64,000 nucleotides of DNA from Guyanagaster necrorhizus (Eukaryota; Basidiomycota; Agaricomycetes; Agaricales; Physalacriaceae): contig NW_025064894.1 in assembly GCF_019112545.1 (NCBI RefSeq), forward strand, positions 111,669 through 175,668. Direction: 5' to 3'. Below the pieces are notes generated by a model, which did no database searches, was not told where the DNA came from, and saw nothing but the letters and a program-made list of their open reading frames with translations. Both the position numbers and the translations under genes were made by a program. This document shows, one piece after another, positions 1-10,042 of this stretch. How positions within the stretch are numbered: position 1 is the first letter of the stretch; each line of letters starts with the position of its first letter.

Positions 1-302
1 GCTCTTCTTCCGATTTCTTGCATGGAGTGGTCAGATGAAGAAAAGCCTATCGGTGAGCTGTTGCAATATGTCGTTTGTAGTGACGTTTATTGAAGTTATG
101 ATAAATTATGCGTATGGATCAAACAATCCGACCTGCCATCTTTAGTGACGTAGACCAGTTGTCTTATACCTTGGTGTGTATGACACCTCCTAGAATCTAT
201 GGAGCTTAACATTAGTTGACTTTATTGTGCGTTATCATCAGTTGACGGTCAATATAAAGCGGAAAACTTGTTCTATTCTGTATGAGAAGGATGATGACGA
301 TA
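1..302. other. Left-edge non-coding stretch
   Basis: AT-rich sequence downstream of the minus-strand F-box-like gene. I see no convincing coding exon, RNA gene or repeat here. It probably holds the 3' flank of that gene. Confidence 0.4.
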
Positions 303-1049
303 TCAAGTAGTACGCAACACAGCGTTCATCTTGAACTGTTTTTTAGGCCTCGGCGCTACCGTCTCCTGAGTGATCATCTGCATAACAGGCTCCTTGTACG
401 TATCGCTCGTAACGGACTTTGCATTATGGCACGCCCTGACCAGCTGGCTCACGAAGGACCGGTTCCCGCCCACAACTGTCAGCTTCTTAACCCCAGGAAA
501 GGCGAAGGACGGATCTGCGAAGAGGGAAACGTTCTTTTTAAGCCGCTCTTTGCAGAACGAATTGCTGTGGGTGAAGGCGACGTCCAGCTCTGTTACGTGC
601 TTTGGTAGCTGGAGGTACGCAAGGTAGGGGTCACTGAACCACCAGTTGTGATAGTTCACCGATACCCGCTGGACGTTGGGGAGGGACCGTGATAAGTGTG
701 GCATGATGCAGAGAATGCTATTCCACAAGGGGTGAGATAACTCGTTGCCACGGTGAGGATTGACTTGGAGGAGAAAGGAGATGGACCGGCAAATTTCTGA
801 CGGTGAGAAGGGTGAATCAGTAGACCGGAAAGCCACTGAAAACCGCGGAAGGACGAAACGGAGGACATGGGTAAGGTGGGAGGGGGTGAGGATGTGGATG
901 TCGGTGCAGAAGACACGATTGAATTCCCAGGCGAAGGCTTTGCTGACGAGGAGAGATGAAGTTGCCATTTGGAGGCGCTGGAAGGGGGTAAGGGGAAGTG
1001 CCCATGCCTCTGCGATGACCAGGCCGAGTATTTCGAGTGGGAGTATCAT
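303..1049 (-). CDS. F-box-like / leucine-rich hypothetical protein (copy 1)
   Basis: Uninterrupted 248-codon gene. The start at 1049 gives MILPLEILGLVIAEAWALPL, which resembles the LPxEIL...I..AW opening of the F-box-like domain common in Agaricomycete protein families. Such proteins usually act as SCF ubiquitin-ligase adaptors, but that role is inferred from family resemblance only. The middle contains SLLVSKAFAWEFNRVFCTDI and the later part has leucine-rich turns such as HVTELDVAF and GVKKLTVVGGNR. A clear paralogue on the plus strand at 34710-35396 shares the opening, the VSVNYHNWW block and the FPGVKKLT block, which supports this being real coding sequence. The last 40 residues differ from the paralogue and are Lys-rich. 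No intron is needed. Confidence 0.7.
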   Translation of the reverse strand: MILPLEILGLVIAEAWALPLTPFQRLQMATSSLLVSKAFAWEFNRVFCTDIHILTPSHLTHVLRFVLPRFSVAFRSTDSPFSPSEICRSISFLLQVNPHRGNELSHPLWNSILCIMPHLSRSLPNVQRVSVNYHNWWFSDPYLAYLQLPKHVTELDVAFTHSNSFCKERLKKNVSLFADPSFAFPGVKKLTVVGGNRSFVSQLVRACHNAKSVTSDTYKEPVMQMITQETVAPRPKKQFKMNAVLRTT

Positions 1050-1435
1050 GGATAGTGGATGAGGAGGAGGATGTAGGGGTTATGACTTTATAACGGAGTT
1101 GCCACAGATCCTCGATCAGGGCATAATTCACCTCATCTAAGCAAAGACATTTACTTTTACTACTTCCCGAACGCAAGTCGGTCGACCGGTTCTTGCGACT
1201 GGCGAGCATAGGTAAGTAAGCTCCAGCGAGGCACCAAGGCTAGACGCGGATCTGATCCTCAACTTGGAATGTTGAATGTTGAATGAAGCGTAGGACAGCT
1301 TCAACAGCTTCAACCGGGATTATTGAAACCGGCCCGTCTTCCATTCCAAAGCTCGGTAGTGGCTGTGTACAATCAAACAAACGTACATAACAGCCGCCTT
1401 GGACTTTTTTTCTTTCCGACGATGTCGTCATCGTT
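1050..1435. other. Divergent promoter region
   Basis: Head-to-head spacer between the F-box-like gene (minus) and the DUF1308-type gene (plus). It probably carries both promoters. I see no distinct TATA box or coding exon. Confidence 0.4.
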
Positions 1436-3337
1436 ATGGAGAACGGAAACAGCCACCCAGCTCTACGTGTCCTCCGACCCAGACTTCAAACGATCCACGA
1501 TTCGATATCTTATTTCCAGCCGCCAACCAGGAGGCCTCTGATACTCGACTCATCTCTGCATCTCAACGATGCTCCCGATGATACACAGTGGTTGCAGCAA
1601 GATCACATCCCAGGCCTCAGAAAGCTCAAGGATACCATTAAAGTCGATTTAGATGTGTTGGATAAGGTAGGCGATCGGTCGTGTGCCCGGATCGGTTTCC
1701 GTTCCTCACCCTTGCTGTTTCACTTCAGTAGTTCCTTGAGGATCCCAAGTCCGCCGACTTACCGCCTTTGTCGACGAATGCGCCGTACCTCATAGCGGTT
1801 TGGAACGAAGTGCTCTGTGCGCCTGGTAGAGTAGTATCCGTTTTCAAGTCGTTTTCCTCAACGCCGCCGCCTTCTACACCAGTATCACGCGAGACTAAGA
1901 AAGCAGGTGGTCAAAAGCCTTCTGGAATCAAAGTTGACGTCGTAGCAGACCACGGACGTCGCTGGATTCGAGTAAACACGTCAGTTTTCTCCCCTGCATC
2001 CCAATCAACCAACATTAAATGTGGTCCTTAGAATCAAGAACTCTCGCATCCTAGCTGAATTTCGGGAAATAGACTCATACTTGACTGACTCATCCGATGA
2101 GGAAGAGTTATCTGACGAAGAACCGATTACGAATGGGATCCACCGCCCGTCTCGAACGCTCGCCCAAACTGAATTTGACAACTCCATATTGCGCATGGGT
2201 CGCGCTCTAGTGGAAGCTGCCAAAGCCAACACGTACGAAGTAGCGTCTGTCGATGGGACCAAGCGAATTACTCCACGAGTAACATTGCGACTTACGCGGC
2301 TCGACCCGTCCGAGGATGGCGAACCCACAGATCCCCGGATAGCCCAAACAATACAATGCCTTCAAGATATGGGAATAGACGTCGCCCTAGGAGAGAGGCA
2401 AGATGATGAGATCCCCGTAGTGGCCAAACCGCCCCCACTCGCGCCCGCATCTCTGACTCTGAAACCGACGCGACGCATCAATCTCGATCTCTCCGTCCTC
2501 ATCGCCCTAGTCTCGGATCTCACACACGCCAGCCTCCCCCAATCCGTAGATGAAGCCAACACGCGTTTCATTCCTCCGTCGCGCGCTAGGGAATGGAAAA
2601 AGAAAAAAGACGTTTCGGCTGTCGAAAATGGATTAGATGAACTGCCTATGCAATCGTCTAGTGACCTCGCTAAGCATTCCAGGGCTTTGACGAATCAGGT
2701 ATTGCAGGAGATGGTCAAGGGTATGATACAAGAGCTGAAGGATCGACTGCCAGAAGAAGAAGAAGAGTCTGTGGAGTTTTGGACCACGGATGAGGCGAAG
2801 GAGCGCTGCCTTCGTATAGTAACCAAAATCGGGGGTCCGAACGAGAAACGGCGCGCGCGGGCCCTGTTCCTCGATCCTGCTACGACAGGTGCAGAGGACC
2901 TGTACTGGCAGTCTTCTCGTCACCCCAAGGCGATGATCCCCATACTCCCTATACGCCTGTACGGAGCGTCGCACAAGCCAACGACGCCCGTCCCATCCTT
3001 CTTCCATTCCCTCCAAAACACCTGCGTAGATATCCTCTCCCTTGAGAATGCCTCCGCCCGGACGAGTTCGCGAGCCGTGATCACGAAGGCCAACCCGCGT
3101 CTGACGGCGCATACGGTGCAGAGCTTGCTATGGGGTGCTCGGCTGGGATGGACGACGTTGACGGCTAATAGGACGAGCGTGAGGGCTATTTTGAAGGAGA
3201 CGGAAGGGCGGAGGAAGGCGGCAGCGGCAGCGGCTGAGGGTGGGGTTGTTGAGGAAGAGTCGGTGGAGAGTGTTGATGCGGCTATTTGGATTGTGGATCC
3301 GCGGAGCTTGGCTGAGGGTATGAGGTCTGATAGTTAG
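1436..3337 (+). CDS. DUF1308 / C7orf25 (UPF0415)-family protein
   Basis: Three exons (1436-1666, 1732-1979, 2032-3337) give 594 residues. The second exon ends in VDVVADHGRRWIRVNT, which matches the VDVVA-G-x-W-(V/I)-(K/R) block typical of the animal C7orf25/UPF0415 family. The third exon carries a central INLDLSVLIALVSDLTHA block and a C-terminal block around VTYLF-like and TAN-containing sequence (LTANRTSV), in the order expected for the family. An acidic low-complexity segment (SDSSDEEELSDEE-like) follows the family block. The molecular function of the family is not established. The first intron uses the second of two adjacent AGs (1730-1731), because the first would put TAG in frame. The gene is divergent from the F-box-like gene. 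Confidence 0.8.
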
Positions 3338-4189
3338 TGGGACGTATTGGAATGAATGAACAAATAGAAGTGGGCAGGATCTGTGTGCAGTGAGCAGATC
3401 TTCCGTTGTCGCATTACAATGGCCTCAATAAGAGAAGCAATGTGGCCTTTAGGACAGTCAAAAAGCATTGACAGAAAACCGACTTTTCAAGATCAGAGGA
3501 TCAGTGTCATCCAAACAACATTTACGCGTCTCGGCGCGACTTTGGAACTAGAAGATACTCATTGGAGGGCGAGACGGCGGTGACGACGTTCTTTTTTTTT
3601 CTACAGCTTGGCGGGCCATTCACTCTTTTCGAATGTATCATTCTTTGTGCTGAACTAGACAATCGTTGCTCCAAGGTCATTTACCTTCCTCGATCGCGTC
3701 GTCTCGATCAGGCTTCTCTTCCACTGATTTTCCATCCTTGAACAATACATTGCGATCGGTAGACCTCATTTTTTTTCCCCTTGTCGTGATTCGTGATTTA
3801 GTATCCGACGGCTTTCGCGCGTCGACATGCCGTTGTTTCAGTACGCTCATGTACGAGCATGAGATTGCCGTGTTTGGCGGTAAACCCTAGGAAGAGATTC
3901 AATAATATATACGAGGTACTCTTATCCAGAGAAGACGAGAGAAGAAGGAAAGATGACGCGCTGAAGGAGGACGCCATTTTATACTCGTCGGGTGATTAAT
4001 AGAAATGTCCAGCGCGTACAAGTATGGTTAGAAAAGCGAGTCCTAATAGAATTTTCTTTCTAGTAAATAATGTACAATGGTAAAGAACCTCTTGGAGTAA
4101 GGCATGATCATGGGGGAATGTTAGCTTTAGATGGTTATGGAAATGCGTGATAAGATAAGAGAACCGGCTCCCGGAAGATATGCAAAAAG
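3338..4189. other. Convergent 3' spacer
   Basis: Tail-to-tail region between the DUF1308 gene and the membrane-protein gene at 4190-6228. Several short reading frames exist but none has family-like sequence or consistent splicing. T-rich tracts near 3590-3600 and 3768-3778 could belong to 3' ends. Confidence 0.4.
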
Positions 4190-6228
4190 CTACGCTCGAA
4201 CCGTCGCATCGATGTTTTCCAATATATGTTGAGGAGCCAGTCTCGGCGTCCCTGGTTCCTCAGCTTCGTCATAGTCATCATCTGAAGACGCAGTTCCCAT
4301 GGATTCCAAGGCGGTAGCAAACGTCCTGATGGAACTTGCGCGCGAGGCGGATCGTACGGATGCGGCAACGGGAACAGGGGCGGGACGTGGGCTGCTCGTT
4401 AGTGTTGGTTTCATCGAGGGAGAAGCGACGGGTGAACTGGGACCGGATTCATTCGAAGGATGTGAGGTAGGATCGGCCTCTACGGATTTAGAGGCGACGT
4501 CAGCAGGTAGAGGTGAGCTTGAAGGTCCTTCATTGAAATGATCGGTTGCATCCGATGATGTATTTGGAGTATCCTCGGCCGCCACGGGTGAATTAGGAGA
4601 AGGGTGTGCAGTGGAAGGGCCTGAGCTGGAGCGATCTGCAAACGGAGAGACAGAGGTTAACGTCTCTGATGGTACTTCCTCATCTGGGCTCTCAAAGCTA
4701 TGTGCAAGGGGTGAGGGAACAGCCGGAGAATTACTACTCTCTGCAGTATCTGCTCTCGGTCGTGAACCAGATGGTGCAAAGTCAAACTCTGGCGGTGGCA
4801 CGTCATCTTCTGGCGTGGGTGACGAGAGGGCCAGTCTGGAAGTGCTGGCCCATCTCACCGCCTCTTCACCGTATGGGACACCAAACCGCGCGACCGACTC
4901 TCTCGAGGAGATGAATTTCAGCTGCTCCGGTGTAGGACCAGACTTGGGGTAGGTGAACTCTGTGCGAACAAGCGTATGCGAGAGAGGAGAAGAGATCGAG
5001 TTGAGGGAGATCAAGGAAGGCGACGTCAGATGCTGCGAATTGAGCGTCGCGGTGGATTTTTTCCTGACCAGAGGATTGTGCATCGACAGAAGGGAGCCCG
5101 TGCTTGATTGTGAGGGACGGTGGCCTCTATACGACATCGACGACGACGAGCGGCTGTACGGATTCGAGCCATTCGACCCTGGGCGAGAATGACTGACGGC
5201 GGCCCCCACAGAGCGAGCATTACCTGATCCTAAGGCACCGAGAATAGAGCGGAACGTGCGCCTTGGGGGGGGTGAGGCGGGCGCTCCCGGCGATGGTGGG
5301 GTAACCTCGACAGACGAGGACGGTCTAGGCAAGGCATCCTGGCTTAGGTCTACCACCGCGACCTCGAAATACGCCGGTGCTGCGCCGCGTGGATCAGGTT
5401 CCTGGTCTCGGGAAGTTGAACGCATCAAGGAAGATTCGACAGAACCAGAATCTACACTCCGCCGGATTGGCATGCCCTCACCTGGAGGCTGAAGATCAGG
5501 TGTAGAAGTAGTATCTTCATGGAGGAGAGGCATGTCGTTAGGTGAATCTGGCATCGGTGAATATCCATCAGATTGGTTCCTTGAGTGCATTGACGTCTCT
5601 CCGTCCTCGTCTACCGGAGGCATCTCAACCGTAGTCGTGACGGGTAATGGAACGTCTTCCATGTCGGCAGGACCGCTATGAAACAGATTAATGGTAGTCT
5701 TACTACGATCGTGTACCAACTTGCCGAAAAATGACGAGCTCCTGCTCTCCAGGTTCCTTGTTGTAAGCAGGCAACGATATCGTAGATATCTGGGACGGGG
5801 TCCTACGTGGCCGCCTACCACGTCTGGTCCGAGTCGCGGATGGAGGATTAGAAGCAGCACCTTCAACAGTCCCAGCGAGCTGCTCTGCGGTTAGCTCGCG
5901 AACGCCTCCGTTGGCTGTCGGCAGGGTGGTGGTCGACGAGCCAGATGTGACACCTGGAACACCGCTGGGTCCTCTTGTAGCGGATTTCCGCCACCAGCAG
6001 ACGCCTACGCCTCCAGTGAGGAGCACGACCACGACCACGATTGGCATCTGGGCTGCAATGTCAGAACAGAATTCGAGTAGAACATAGAAAGCGACGCACC
6101 CAAATCTCGACAGAACTGCCTGTATTATTGCCATTGTCTCCCCTCCTCGCTATCGCCTGCCCGCTGCCATCGCTTAGTGGGAGAGCGCCAACCGCGGATA
6201 GACAACATGTCACGACAAAGAAAATCAT
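4190..6228 (-). CDS. Single-pass membrane protein with long disordered Ser/Pro-rich tail
   Basis: Three exons (6228-6100, 6047-5717, 5655-4190) give 641 residues. It starts with a signal peptide (MIFFVVTCCLSAVGALPL), followed by a stub of about 25 residues with an N-glycosylation motif (NNTG). Next come a transmembrane helix (MPIVVVVVLLTGGVGVCWW) and an Arg/Lys stop-transfer segment. The rest, about 570 residues, is Ser/Pro/Thr-rich and probably cytosolic, with no recognisable domain. This layout resembles fungal proteins with an SKG6-type transmembrane segment, some of which act at the cell surface, but the function is unknown. The second junction uses G|GTACAC and a GAAG|AC acceptor, giving a 61 nt intron. 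A smaller alternative intron is possible there, so about 15 residues around the junction are uncertain. Confidence 0.7.
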
Positions 6229-7268
6229 TTTGGATGATAGAGATATTACGGAGTGAAGAGAAAATCGTGAAGGATCATGACAAGAAACCATAAAGCCCTG
6301 GAAGAAAAAGAAAATGGCTGTACCTGTCCAAGGTCAGGTCCAGGGGGGGTTCGATGCCGATGCTTGCCTTATTTGGCCTCTCGACTTGTTCTGCCAGGAA
6401 GTACAGAAGTACAGGTGATTCGGTTCGGGCTCGAGAACAACCTTGTAATGGTGGGAAATCAAAGAGGTAACAAGTTCGAGTTCCCTGGGAGGCCGTAGAA
6501 TGTGACGGTGACGCTTATTATACGGCCCCCAGCGGAAGTTACATATAGCAGTGCCGGGGCGATTGGCATTTCAATTGTGTCAGCAATAACAACGGCCACC
6601 TTTTTCGGGCTTGGTCCCACAAAGTCTAAAACATCATGGGTTATTCTTTCATTATCCTCTAATAAACGTCCGGGGTCTATGGACGCGAGTCCAAAGAGAA
6701 ACTGAATATTTAGAGGCTAGGGCTTCAACTTTAGTCCGACACGGTAGAAGCGGATGCGTGAAGGCAGTGCTCGATTGGAGCAGTTGCTCCCAGTCTACAT
6801 CACCTTCGTCATTCCGAAGTTCGGGCTCATTCTATCTCATGGTGATGCTCCTGCTGCGCGGCCCAATTTGGCTTCGGAAAGGTTCAGACGGCCTTGAACC
6901 GCTCAAGGGAGATGTGCCAGATAGCGACGAGACTAGATATCTCGAAAGTAGAGGATACCTCAACATCCAGCAACGAGACCACACTCCTCATGAAGACAAC
7001 GGAATCACGACGCTGCGATCAAACCCATGTGTAGTCTTGCAAAATTCTTACGATGAACCGGCGAGGGATCATAAATTTGTAACCTTTATTATTCTTCCCC
7101 GCACCGACACGATGATTTCGAAATTTACTCTTCGATAAATAGATATAGCGATCTTCGACATCCTAAATCAAATGGTGATGATGATGATGATGCGAAGGCG
7201 GGGGGGGAGGGAAGAGCTGCTTGTCCCTGTAAATTGTTTCAATTGATTAAGAACGCCACAGCTCGAAT
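6229..7268. other. Intergenic region between membrane protein and S41 peptidase
   Basis: Contains the promoter side of the membrane-protein gene and the 3' flank of the peptidase gene. A 175-codon plus-strand frame at 6611-7138 has no recognisable domain and no supporting context, so it is not called. A GAT microsatellite lies at 7174-7192. Confidence 0.4.
7174..7192. repeat. (GAT)n microsatellite
   Basis: Six near-perfect GAT/ATG-phase units lie just downstream of the S41 peptidase stop codon. It is a simple sequence repeat and is expected to vary in length. Confidence 0.75.
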
Positions 7269-10042
7269 CTACACATACGCGAAGAGCCATAGGTTCTGAG
7301 GATTGTTGTACGTGTCGAAGGTGTAGGGAAAGCGGACTGGTAACGTTTAGTGCGTCGAGGACATTCGCAGTATTTCGGGTTATACGTACATCTCGGAAGT
7401 TCAGATACATAGGCTAGAAAAAGAATGCGTGATGCGGGAACGTAAGCATCCAGGAGAAAACCCACCAATAGGTTTCTGTTCATCAAAGAAGCTCCATGCT
7501 AGATACAGATCTATATCAGCCTTGGGAGTTGATCAGATCTGTGCGCCAATCGCACCTGTTCGCCAGTTTACACTAGCATTGACGAGCATACGAAAATCAA
7601 GAGACTTTCTTTTCAGAAAGAGTGCAGCTCACCGGAAGTTACCAGAAATCAGCCTAGCGTAATCGAAACATAGTGAGAACAGGCTCGTCACCCAGAAAAG
7701 GTCGACTCACAGATCCGGGGGAGCCAATGGGTCCTGAAGCAGCATCTATAAGCGTCCGTTACTCCCAAGCAGTATAAAAAAGACATACGTCGTCCAAATC
7801 AGCGGTCTTGATCTCCGAATCCAAATCAGTCCATTCCAGCACCTGATTACCAGCCATTCCTATTACGCATTCGTGTCAGATTGATGTACACACACGGTAA
7901 GTGTTCACCGCACCTTTGAACTCCACATTCTCTCCCGGCTTCCCTCCAAACACCGCGTTCTTGGTGAGGAAGTGTTCATTCATGAGCGTACTGAACATTG
8001 CGCACGTAGAGGCGCAATTTCCGTTACCGACTATTGACTGCTTAGAACACTTGCGAGCCGAAGATAGCCTGCGCTTACCGATGGCGATATTGCTTTACCA
8101 GAGCTAGTCAGCCTACCTATGATGGACAAGAAAGGGAAATTCCCACTCACTCAAGATCAAAGGGAGGATTCTCCGGAATGGGCTGGGTAAATGACAATGT
8201 ACATGTATCCTGCATGATTTCCTTGTCAGCGAAGCACCAAATGTATGGAACGGCGTGGGTTTTACGTGGAAACGCTGAGAAGTAGGATCTGATACATTAT
8301 TGACGACGAATGGTACCAAGGGATCCAGATAGTCGTACGAGGCTGGCATTTGAGTGCCGTTCAAAAACGCCCCTGCGATGTCGAATGTCCATTAGAGCAT
8401 ATCCGTCGATGACGGAGTAACATACAATTGTCAGCGCTGTAGAAGGTTATGGTATCGTCGTTTCCCAGGGCAATATCCGAAGCAACAATCTTCTGTGCGA
8501 GTATATTCCCCCGGGTGGTGGATTGAAAGCCACTATTCAAGTAGAACCCACGTCAGCATCTGTACCAGAACCAACCAGAGACACGCACGGATATCCAAAG
8601 CTAGAACCAGCAAGATACTGAAAGAGGAATTGGCCCAAGCAGACAAACCCGCCACCGTTGTTGGTCAGGTCTAGGATTAAACGGGTAACGCCGGCCTCCT
8701 GGAACGCGGTGATGGTTTGAACGACATCGGACATGAACGCGTCAAAGTCGCCGCCGAACGAACCGACGAACATCTGTTTTGAAAGATTGAATAAAATTAA
8801 AGGGAACTGTAATGTTGTACGTACGACCCCAGTATGATTTCCGGGAAGGATATATGACTTGATGACCCCAGTACTTCCGCTGACAGGAGGAAGGGTGGGT
8901 ATAAACTGTTGCGGCAAGCCAACAGCGCTAGAATTCGAAAGGTCGATGATCTCAGCCTTGGCAAGACGGCTCTTTGCCGATACGGTTGCCGCAGAAACCA
9001 CGTCCTTATTGTCAACACCATTTGTAGCCTCATTTGCCGCACAATTATTCGCCCAACTGCAAAATATTTAAGAACAGCTTTCCATAATTTAACGCGACTT
9101 ACAACGACTCTGCATCAGTAAAAGGAACACCTATAAAATTAGCCAAAAACGGTACGGTCACTGTCTCCGCACTAGTGGAACCGACAGGTATCAATTGGAA
9201 TTTGACTGCTGTCTGGACTACACCGATGGGACCTGCTAGATCGCCTACGCGCTGCGAAAAGTCGGTGCCGGAGATCCTGTAGCTCGAGAAAACCGAGTTT
9301 ACGCGGACGCCATGGTCGAGGTAGTTTCCAGATACTGTCGATGCAATCGTATCGACATAGGCATAAGGATCTTGGTCTTCGATCGCGAGGACCTTAGCAC
9401 CAGCTAATCGTGTCCAGTTAAAATGAATAGAATCGAAGAAGGAGGTGTACTCTTCGCCTAGCAGGGATATAAACTCGACGGCGTCTGGGGCGATGTACAC
9501 GCCCTCTTCGCCGTTCACTGAGGCCGTGATTACCGGTGCCGGTAGGACATTTTGATACGAGTTGTAACAATTTGGGAACCAGCCTATGTGAGGGTCGCGT
9601 GACTAAACCTATTTGAAGATAGAATATAACGAACTTACGCGTGTGGCCATCGTTCATTTGGGTGGTGAACATGTAAAGATCCCAGCTGGCATCATAATCG
9701 GTCTGAGAAGGGTGGTGAGGGAAGGCCCCGCTAGACACCATGTATGCTCACCTCGTACGCTGTGGCATTCAATCGTGCAAGTGTTGCCCTGATATTAACT
9801 GTCGACTCTTGAAAGGGTGGGGGAGATTTCAAGTAGTACTCTTCGAAGGTGTAGAAGTCAAGTACGCGAGCGGCGTTGTTCATCATATTGACTCGCAAGG
9901 TCTCGTTGAAGGGGAAAGACTTTAGACAAGCTAACGCGGCGGCAGGCGGGACGAAGGCTTTCCCGGCAATGTCGGCGCAAGGGTCGGCCGTTGCGAAACG
10001 AACATAGGTCAGGAGAAGACTGATGATGCTGATTATTCGCAT
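7269..10042 (-). CDS. Secreted S41-family peptidase (C-terminal-processing-protease fold)
   Basis: Seventeen exons join to 637 codons: 10042-9752, 9702-9639, 9583-9103, 9056-8825, 8773-8589, 8532-8426, 8372-8266, 8209-8151, 8092-8079, 8030-7914, 7859-7789, 7733-7711, 7653-7633, 7572-7556, 7498-7466, 7413-7390, 7336-7269. The start gives a signal peptide (MRIISIISLLLTYVRFATA). DLTNNGGG (about residues 391-398) is the conserved core of S41 peptidases. GNGNCASTC (about 515-522) carries the probable nucleophile, Ser521. The C-terminus (RFPYTFDTYNNPQNLWLF) fits fungal family members. There are several N-glycosylation sites. The enzyme is presumably an extracellular serine endopeptidase with unknown substrate. 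Fungal S41 enzymes also occur in RiPP clusters, but no RiPP partner is visible here. The exons become extremely short toward the 3' end. Confidence 0.87.

Noticed and set aside
5656..5716. Alternative 31-nt intron in the membrane-protein gene (GTAGTAAG donor)
   Set aside because: Too short for the intron sizes seen throughout the window; the 61-nt alternative keeps the frame and has normal length.
6611..7138. 175-codon plus-strand frame
   Set aside because: No recognisable domain or codon pattern, and it lies in a 1 kb spacer between well-supported genes.
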